From NCBI GenBank assembly GCA_902475475.1, contig CABRZY010000003.1, positions 1 to 28,405 on the forward strand: a stretch of 28,405 nt of DNA, in the 5' to 3' direction. Positions 23,335 to 28,405 of this stretch are shown piece after piece. The translations under genes were made by a program, and so were the position numbers. The DNA is from an uncultured Collinsella sp. (GTDB lineage Bacteria; Actinomycetota; Coriobacteriia; Coriobacteriales; Coriobacteriaceae). The notes beneath the pieces were generated by a model. That model did no database searches. It was given only the letters and a program-made list of their open reading frames with translations, and had not been told where the DNA came from. Position 1 is the first letter of the stretch, and the number at the start of each line of letters is the position of its first letter.

Positions 23335-23697
23335 ATGCCCCAGGAAATCAAGATTGACGGCATCGGCATTTCGCCCGATGTTCTGACCGCCATCGTCTCG
23401 CGCGCCGTGTCCGATGTCGAGGGCATCGCCTCCGTTGGCGTCAAGGACCTTGCCACCAATCTTGTCTCCATGATGCTCTCGTCCAAGGCCCCGGCTTCCG
23501 AGCCGGCGGTCGAGGCCGAGGTCGTTGGCGACAAGCTCGCACTCACCGTGCGTGTCGTGGTGTTCTTTGGCTATCCGTTCAAGAAACTCGCCGAGGCCGT
23601 TCGCGCCGCCGTGGTCGCCGCCATCGATGCTCAGGTGGGCGTCGAGGTTGAGCGCGTTGACGTTTGCATTGACGGCCTCGTTTTCCCCAAGGAGTAA
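23335..23697 (+). CDS. Asp23/Gls24 family envelope stress protein
   Basis: A 120-residue Asp23-family protein (the YqhY position in Bacillus, between efp and nusB). Seen: the N-terminal ISPDVLTAIVSRAVSDVEGI segment, a central variable part, and the C-terminal block VVVFFGYPFKKLAEAV followed by VERVDVCIDGL. Family members are linked to cell-envelope stress or membrane lipid homeostasis. AGGAGG is 5-6 nt before the ATG. nusB starts 3 nt after its stop. Confidence 0.92.
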   Translation: MPQEIKIDGIGISPDVLTAIVSRAVSDVEGIASVGVKDLATNLVSMMLSSKAPASEPAVEAEVVGDKLALTVRVVVFFGYPFKKLAEAVRAAVVAAIDAQVGVEVERVDVCIDGLVFPKE

Positions 23698-23700
23698 CCT

Positions 23701-24285
23701 TTGAGCCTTAAGGTTTATCGCGGGCGCACGCTTGCCCGCAGTCAGGCGCTGCAGCTGCTGTTCCAGGCCGAGGCCACGGACAGCCCGCTCGAGCGCGTCC
23801 TCGAGGGCGATTTCCTGATCTCGAAGGGTCCCCTCGACCCCTATGCGCTGGAGCTGTGCCGCGGTGCCTACGAGCATATCGACCGCATCGACTGCGCCCT
23901 GCGCTCCGTTGCCAAGAACTGGGATCTTATGCGCATGCCCGGCGCCGATCGCAATCTGCTGCGTATCGCCGTTTACGAGATGCGTTTCCTCACCGACGAA
24001 GAGGTCTCGGACGCCATCGTGATCAACGAGGCCGTCGAGCTTGCCAAGGCCTATGGCACCGACCAGTCCGCGTCGTTCGTCAACGGCGTGCTGGGCAAGA
24101 TCGCTCGCAGCGAGGAGCTGCCGGGCGAGGACCTGTACCAAGAGCTGCTGGCCGAGGACCGCGCTCGCGAGGAGGCGCAGGCTGCAGAGGCTGCCGCAAA
24201 GGTCGCCGCCGCTCAGGCTGCCGCCGGTGTACTTGCCGAGGATGCGGACGCTGCCGAGGCTGTCGTCGACTCCGTCGAGGAGTAG
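23701..24285 (+). CDS. nusB: Transcription antitermination factor NusB
   Basis: A 194-residue protein with the all-helical NusB core (about 8-145): RSQALQLLFQAE, then the C-terminal RNLLRIAVYEM...DAIVINEAVELAKAYGTDQSASFVNGVLGKI block characteristic of the family. NusB with NusE binds boxA RNA in rRNA antitermination. The last 45-50 residues form an Ala/Glu-rich acidic extension beyond the usual 140-150 residues. The start is TTG at 23701 with AAGGAG upstream, inside the end of the Asp23 gene. Confidence 0.94.
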   Translation: MSLKVYRGRTLARSQALQLLFQAEATDSPLERVLEGDFLISKGPLDPYALELCRGAYEHIDRIDCALRSVAKNWDLMRMPGADRNLLRIAVYEMRFLTDEEVSDAIVINEAVELAKAYGTDQSASFVNGVLGKIARSEELPGEDLYQELLAEDRAREEAQAAEAAAKVAAAQAAAGVLAEDADAAEAVVDSVEE

Positions 24286-24287
24286 CC

Positions 24288-24527
24288 ATGCCAGAGGGTT
24301 CTGTCCGTAACTTTGACGAGATTTCGGACCGTCTGGACCAGATCATCGCTACCGTTCGCTCCAAGGATACCTCCTTGGAGCGTTCACTCGATCTGTTTGA
24401 CGAGGCGATTGAGCTGGGCTCCCGTGCGGTCGACATGGTCGACAAGTTTGAGCTGACGCCGTGTGAGGCCGACAAGCTCGAGCAGGAATACGATGAGGAT
24501 GCGGCAAACGAATCCCAGGATAGCTAG
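24288..24527 (+). CDS. xseB: Exodeoxyribonuclease VII small subunit
   Basis: A 79-residue XseB protein: FDEISDRLDQIIATVRSKDTSLERSLDLFDEAIEL is the family's helical hairpin, with the conserved L-E-x-S-L-x-L-F-x-E-x-x-x-L pattern at about 29-43. It partners with XseA to degrade single-stranded DNA. The ATG is 2 nt after the nusB stop. xseA, usually adjacent, is not beside it here. Confidence 0.9.
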   Translation: MPEGSVRNFDEISDRLDQIIATVRSKDTSLERSLDLFDEAIELGSRAVDMVDKFELTPCEADKLEQEYDEDAANESQDS

Positions 24528-24562
24528 GCCGCATCTCCGGATACGAATGGTTGATGGCATTC

Positions 24563-25366
24563 ATGAAACGCGTGCGTCTTGATGACGAACTGATTTCACA
24601 GGGCATCTGCGCCGATCGCGCGGATGCCCTTCGCACTCTTATGGCCGGCTTGGTCTCGAGTGGCGGTGAGCGCTTGACTTCGCCGGGCCTTAAGGTGATC
24701 CCGGGGCTGCCGCTGCATGTGAAGGGGCGCATTCCCTATGTTGGCCGCGGCGGTCTTAAGCTCGAAGGCGCGCTTGATGCGTTTGGCATCAATCCGACGG
24801 GCCTTGCCTGTCTGGATGTGGGCTGCTCTACCGGCGGCTTTACCGATTGTCTGCTCAAGCGCGGAGCTGCGACCGTTGTCTCGGTGGACGTGGGTCGCGC
24901 CCAGTTCGATTGGTCGTTGCGCCAGGACGATCGCGTGACGCTGCATGAGCGCACAAACGTGACGCAGCTGCCTGAGCTTGGCTATGCCGGCACTATCGAC
25001 CTGGCTGTGTGTGATGTCTCGTTTACCAGCATCGCGAACATTATCGATGCGGTACTGGCGTGCCTGGCGCCTACGGGTGCATTCTGCACGCTCGTAAAGC
25101 CGCAGTTTGAGGCTCCGGCGGCGCTGGTGGGCGAGGGCGGCATTGTGACCGATCCCGCCGTGCGCCGCGATACACTCGTGGCGGCGGTTGAACTCTTTGC
25201 TGCCAAGGGCCTGTTCCCGGTCGATGTGTGCGTGTCGCCCATTCATGGCGCCAAGGGCAACGTTGAGTTTTTCCTGTACGGCACGAGATTTGACCCCGGC
25301 GATCGCTCGCAAGACGAGCTGCAATCCCAGGTATCGGTTATGAGCGAGAAAGCTGCAACGCTATGA
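24563..25366 (+). CDS. tlyA: TlyA-family rRNA 2'-O-methyltransferase
   Basis: A 267-residue protein with an N-terminal S4 RNA-binding domain (about 1-60, RLDDELISQGI) and an FtsJ-like Rossmann methyltransferase domain. The SAM site is LDVGCSTGGFTD (84-95). The catalytic K-D-K-E set is K66 (GGLKLEGA), D151 (CDVSF), K179 (LVKPQFE) and E235 (NVEFFL). In mycobacteria TlyA methylates C1409 of 16S and C1920 of 23S rRNA and confers capreomycin sensitivity; the same targets are inferred here. Start 24563 gives the family-like MKRVRLDDEL; in-frame TTG 24551 and ATG 24554 add 3-4 residues and no start has a strong ribosome binding site. It overlaps nadK by ATGA. Confidence 0.93.
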   Translation: MKRVRLDDELISQGICADRADALRTLMAGLVSSGGERLTSPGLKVIPGLPLHVKGRIPYVGRGGLKLEGALDAFGINPTGLACLDVGCSTGGFTDCLLKRGAATVVSVDVGRAQFDWSLRQDDRVTLHERTNVTQLPELGYAGTIDLAVCDVSFTSIANIIDAVLACLAPTGAFCTLVKPQFEAPAALVGEGGIVTDPAVRRDTLVAAVELFAAKGLFPVDVCVSPIHGAKGNVEFFLYGTRFDPGDRSQDELQSQVSVMSEKAATL

Positions 25367-26223
25367 AGGTCTTTCTGGTTCCCAATTACTACAAGCAAGA
25401 GGCGGTCGAGAGCGGCCTGATGCTCGAGCTTTGGCTGACTCGCCAGGGCTATGAGGTCGCATGGGCTGCCGACCAGCGATCCAAGATTCAGAGCACGCCT
25501 GATATTGACGGCTCCGATCTGGTCATTACGCTCGGCGGCGACGGTACGTTGCTGCGCGCTGCCCGCATCCTCAACCATCGTGAGATTCCTATCCTCGGTC
25601 TTTCCTATGGTCACCTGGGCTTTCTAACTGCTGCGAGCCCCGAGGAGCGCGACATCCTGCAGGTCGTGAGCGACGCCCTGTCCGGTGAGCTGCACGTGAG
25701 CCGTCGCGCCACCATCGCCGCGGATATCGTGTCCGTGCGCGAAGACGGTACGAAGGATGTCGTGCGCACCTTCGCCCTCAACGACATGGCGCTTACCCGC
25801 GGTCCGCTGTCCGATATGGTCGAGTTCGACATCACGGTGTCCGGCCATCATATCGACCGTCTGCGTGGCGACGGCGTGGTCGTGTCCACGGCGACTGGTT
25901 CTACGGGTTACGCGCTCAGTGCCGGTGGCCCCATCGTGAGCCCCGACTATACGGGCATGGTCTGCGTACCCATTGCGCCGCACACCATTCAGGCTCGTGC
26001 CTTTTTGACCTCGCCGAGTGATGTCGTCGAAATCTTTATGTCCGATGATCGCCCGAGCGTTCCGGCGATCGCTATCGATGGACAGTTTATTACCTGCGAT
26101 GGCACCGTTGAGAGCGTGGCGGTGCGCCGCGGGCCCGGAGATGTGTTGCTGCTGGATTACGGCCCCGAGAGCTTCTATAACTCGGTGAGCCGCGTATTCT
26201 ACGGAGTCCGTCATGATCGATGA
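25363..26223 (+). CDS. nadK: NAD kinase
   Basis: A 286-residue ATP/polyphosphate-dependent NAD kinase that makes NADP. Seen: GGDGT at 58-62, the LGFLT segment preceded by GLSYGH (the common GIN is GLS here), NDMALTRG in place of the usual NE pair, and the glycine-rich GDGVVVSTATGSTGYALSAGGPI block. Length is normal. The ATG overlaps the tlyA stop, and its own end overlaps recN by 11 nt. tlyA-nadK-recN is a conserved order in actinobacteria. Confidence 0.95.
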   Translation: MKVFLVPNYYKQEAVESGLMLELWLTRQGYEVAWAADQRSKIQSTPDIDGSDLVITLGGDGTLLRAARILNHREIPILGLSYGHLGFLTAASPEERDILQVVSDALSGELHVSRRATIAADIVSVREDGTKDVVRTFALNDMALTRGPLSDMVEFDITVSGHHIDRLRGDGVVVSTATGSTGYALSAGGPIVSPDYTGMVCVPIAPHTIQARAFLTSPSDVVEIFMSDDRPSVPAIAIDGQFITCDGTVESVAVRRGPGDVLLLDYGPESFYNSVSRVFYGVRHDR

Positions 26224-27841
26224 GCTGCAGGTTTATAACATTGCACTCATTCGCGAGGCGACGCTGGTGCCGAGTGCCGGCCTGACTGTCCTGACTGGCG
26301 AGACTGGCGCCGGCAAGACCGCGCTGCTCTCGGCCCTCAAGCTAATTTTGGGCGAGCGTGCGGATTCGTCGACGATGCGCGAGGGCGAGGCACTGGCGAG
26401 CGTCGAGGCGCGACTCTTCGACGGGCCGCACGACACGGAGGGGTTCACCGTACAGCGCAGCCTTTCTGCCGAGGGCCGCAGCCGCGTGAAGATTGACGGT
26501 CGCATTGCCAGTGTGCGCGAGCTTTCGGAGCGCGTCGGCGTGATGATGGATCTGTGCGGCCAGCACGAGCACCAGCGCTTGCTCGATCCGGCGCATCACG
26601 TTGCGATGGTCGATGCCTGGGCGGGACGCTCTGCGCTCGAGGCGCTCGAGCACTACCGTGCTTGCTTTAAAGCCTCGCGCGCGGCTGCCAAGGAGGTCCG
26701 TCGCGTCGAGGAGGCCTCACGTGCGCGGGGGAGTCGCGTCGAGGAAGCGCGCTTTGCGCTCGAGCGCATCGGCGAGGTCGACCCCAAACCGGGCGAGTAT
26801 GAGGAACTCGAGGAACTGCTGCCGCGCTCCGAACATGCCGAGGTACTGGTTGCCACAGCTAACGATGCCCATGCATCGCTTGCCTCCGAAGGGGGAGCGC
26901 TCGACGCCGTGAACAGCGCCGTGGCAGAACTTTCCCGAATGGCTACCGTCGATCGCAAACTGGGCGACATTGCCGATGCGCTTTCGGATGCCTGTATCTC
27001 ACTTGAGGATTGCGCGAACGAGCTTCGTGCCTATCGCGATGGCGTCGCCTTCGACCCGCGCGAGCTCGCTCGCATGCGTGAGCGGTATTCCGACCTCAAG
27101 GGCCTGTTGCGTCAGTGGGGCCCCACCATGGACGATGTTTTTGCCATGCGCGATCGCTCGCAAGAGCTGCTGTCCCTGGTCGATGATGGCGATGAACAGA
27201 TCAAAAAGGCGCGTGAGGCACTCGGGAGCGCTGAGCGCGAGTTGTTTGCCGCTGCCAAGGCACTTAAGCGCGCCCGCAATACGGCGGCCCCGCGCTTCTG
27301 TCACGAGGTTGGCCGCCAGATGGCTCGCCTGGAGATGGGCGGCGCCGAGCTCGTCTGGGAGTCGCGCGATCTTCCCCGTGCTGAGTGGACGCCCGTTGGT
27401 CCTTCGAGCTACGAGCTGCTATACCGCAGCGGTGCCGGTTTGACTCCACGTCCCCTGCGCCGCATTGCGTCGGGCGGCGAGCTCAGCCGCGTTATGTTGG
27501 CAAGTAAGGTTGTCCTCGGTAACGCGGACGGTGTCGATACGCTGGTGTTTGACGAGGTCGATGCTGGCGTCGGTGGCTCCACGGCGCGTGCGCTCGCGGG
27601 CGTGCTGGCAGATCTCGCCGCTACGCATCAGGTGATTGTCGTAACCCACTTGGCGCAGGTCGCCGTCATGGCTGACAAGCATTATGTCGTCAGCAAGGAA
27701 CCGGGCGATGTTCCCCAGACGCATTTGGACGAGGTAACCGGTGAAGCGCGTACCGCCGAGATCGCCCGCATGTTGAGCGGCGATCAGTCTGAGGCAAGCT
27801 TGGCCCACGCCAGGCAGATGCTGGAAGAGGCTCGAGGTTAG
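26213..27841 (+). CDS. recN: DNA repair protein RecN
   Basis: A 542-residue SMC-like ATPase for double-strand-break repair. Walker A is GETGAGKT at 29-36; a coiled-coil middle (about 150-370) contains many Glu/Arg/Ala heptads; the ABC signature is SGGE at 420-423 (RIASGGELSR). Walker B is LVFDEVDAG with D447-E448. A conserved D-loop and switch (VVTHLAQVAVMADKHYVV) follow. It is complete and last in the efp operon; transcription ends at the bidirectional terminator near 27976-28012. Confidence 0.97.
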   Translation: MIDELQVYNIALIREATLVPSAGLTVLTGETGAGKTALLSALKLILGERADSSTMREGEALASVEARLFDGPHDTEGFTVQRSLSAEGRSRVKIDGRIASVRELSERVGVMMDLCGQHEHQRLLDPAHHVAMVDAWAGRSALEALEHYRACFKASRAAAKEVRRVEEASRARGSRVEEARFALERIGEVDPKPGEYEELEELLPRSEHAEVLVATANDAHASLASEGGALDAVNSAVAELSRMATVDRKLGDIADALSDACISLEDCANELRAYRDGVAFDPRELARMRERYSDLKGLLRQWGPTMDDVFAMRDRSQELLSLVDDGDEQIKKAREALGSAERELFAAAKALKRARNTAAPRFCHEVGRQMARLEMGGAELVWESRDLPRAEWTPVGPSSYELLYRSGAGLTPRPLRRIASGGELSRVMLASKVVLGNADGVDTLVFDEVDAGVGGSTARALAGVLADLAATHQVIVVTHLAQVAVMADKHYVVSKEPGDVPQTHLDEVTGEARTAEIARMLSGDQSEASLAHARQMLEEARG

Positions 27842-27917
27842 AACGAGTCGGCGGTGTTGGGGGGTAAAATATCAATAATCCTTGCCTCGCCACTTGCCCG
27901 TCTGGCCCGACCGTCAA

Positions 27918-28067
27918 AAACTATGCCGGTTTACTACGATGAATCGGCATAGCTCGAGCACAGCTAATATTGCAAAAAGAAAACCGCAGGTAGAACGCCT
28001 GCGGTTTTCTTTCAAAACGCGATATGGTCATACATTGCGATTTCATCGTAGTAAACCGGCATAGTTT
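27918..28067. repeat. 150-nt palindromic element with 26-bp terminal inverted repeats
   Basis: The 26 bases at 27918-27943 are repeated exactly, inverted, at 28042-28067. The left arm also forms a local hairpin: CTATGCCG (27921-27928) with CGGCATAG (27945-27952). The bidirectional terminator lies almost exactly at its centre. No obvious target-site duplication flanks it. It could be a MITE-like or other dispersed intergenic repeat. Confidence 0.8.
27976..28012. terminator. Bidirectional intrinsic terminator between recN and the RpiR-type gene
   Basis: Arms 27976-27990 and 27998-28012 pair over 15 bp (core ACCGCAGG / CCTGCGGT) around a 7-nt loop. The stem has an A-run on the left and a T-run on the right, so it can act on both strands between two convergent genes. 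Confidence 0.88.
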
Positions 28068-28101
28068 CGTGCGACAAGCAACTAACGACTCCCTATAAAG
28101 C

Positions 28102-28405
28102 CTACTCCACGACCTTATCCGGCTGGATGAGCTCTTCGTAGTAGCTGATATGCTCGCGGGCGTCTTCGATTTCGGGCAGCAGGAAGTTGTAGATGACCTC
28201 GATGATCATCGTGGCGCTCATCTTGGAGAACGCGAAGTCGCCCGTTGTCAGCAGTGCTTCGTGGTTGACGGTATTAAAAGTGTAGTCTGCCAGGCGCGCG
28301 AGTGGAGACTTGCTGTCGCTGCTGATGACGACCACGGTTGCGCCGCAGTCGCGAGCCGCTTTTGCCATGCGATTCAGTCGGCGCGATTTGCCGGAGTTTG
28401 AGATT
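28102..28405 (-). CDS. RpiR/MurR-type regulator, SIS domain (truncated by window edge)
   Basis: The C-terminal 101 residues of a minus-strand gene whose start lies beyond the window. They contain the end of a SIS (sugar isomerase) domain: ISNSGKSRRLNRMAKAARDCGATVVVISSD, where S-x-S-G-x-S is the phosphosugar-binding signature, then SPLARLADYTF and a helical C terminus. This pattern is typical of RpiR/MurR-family transcription factors that sense phosphosugars through SIS. A plain SIS isomerase is the alternative, since the DNA-binding domain is not visible. The internal ATG at 28366-28368 is not the start, because the frame stays open and conserved upstream of it. It converges with recN. Confidence 0.75.
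   Translation of the reverse strand, partial: ISNSGKSRRLNRMAKAARDCGATVVVISSDSKSPLARLADYTFNTVNHEALLTTGDFAFSKMSATMIIEVIYNFLLPEIEDAREHISYYEELIQPDKVVE

Noticed and set aside
27882..28064. A 60-codon plus-strand frame after recN
   Set aside because: It runs through the palindromic element and terminator, starts with TTG without a ribosome binding site, and has no protein-like pattern.
1..28405. CRISPR array, tRNA, rRNA or insertion sequence
   Set aside because: No regularly spaced repeats, cloverleaf genes, rRNA conserved blocks or transposase motifs were seen.

Overview
The window looks like chromosomal core DNA from an anaerobic Coriobacteriia actinobacterium, most likely Collinsella or a close relative. 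The basis is high coding GC, abundant AAGAAAGG-type ribosome binding sites, frequent GTG/TTG starts, and the gene order alaS-ruvX-mltG-yqeG-aroK-aroB-pepP-efp-asp23-nusB-xseB-tlyA-nadK-recN. The genus is inferred, not proven. No rRNA, tRNA, CRISPR array, transposase or prophage gene was seen.

Layout. 1-1105 (minus) is a GldA-like iron-containing alcohol dehydrogenase. About 1227-1548 holds a promoter and a complete T-box riboswitch with an AUC (Ile) specifier and an intrinsic terminator, controlling ileS (1592-4393). A 372-nt structured gap follows. Next come lspA-rluD, a GT2 glycosyltransferase with its own terminator, a minimal A24 prepilin-peptidase homologue, a dGTPase-like HD hydrolase and rarA. 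11045-14207 is a tight four-gene unit: a DUF948/YtxG-like membrane coiled-coil protein, a degenerate RsbW-like anti-sigma factor, a SigB/SigF-type sigma factor and an AI-2E family membrane protein. A small two-TM membrane protein lies on the minus strand at 14214-14453.

From 14574 a promoter drives alaS, ruvX, mltG, a YqeG-type HAD phosphatase, aroK and an AroB homologue. A leader hairpin precedes an M24 Xaa-Pro peptidase, which ends at a strong terminator. A second promoter starts efp-asp23-nusB-xseB-tlyA-nadK-recN, with very short gaps or overlaps. recN converges on a truncated RpiR/MurR-type regulator; between them lies a 150-nt palindromic element centred on a bidirectional terminator.

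Most of the window is housekeeping: translation (ileS, alaS, efp, rluD, tlyA), lipoprotein and cell-wall maturation (lspA, mltG), and DNA maintenance (rarA, ruvX, xseB, recN). The most unusual items are an AroB homologue that has lost its NAD-loop and both metal-binding histidines while the overlapping aroK stays intact, and an anti-sigma homologue lacking the ATP-binding motifs needed for classical partner switching. Others are the concentric palindrome after recN, the structured gap after ileS, and a terminator fused to the alaS promoter.
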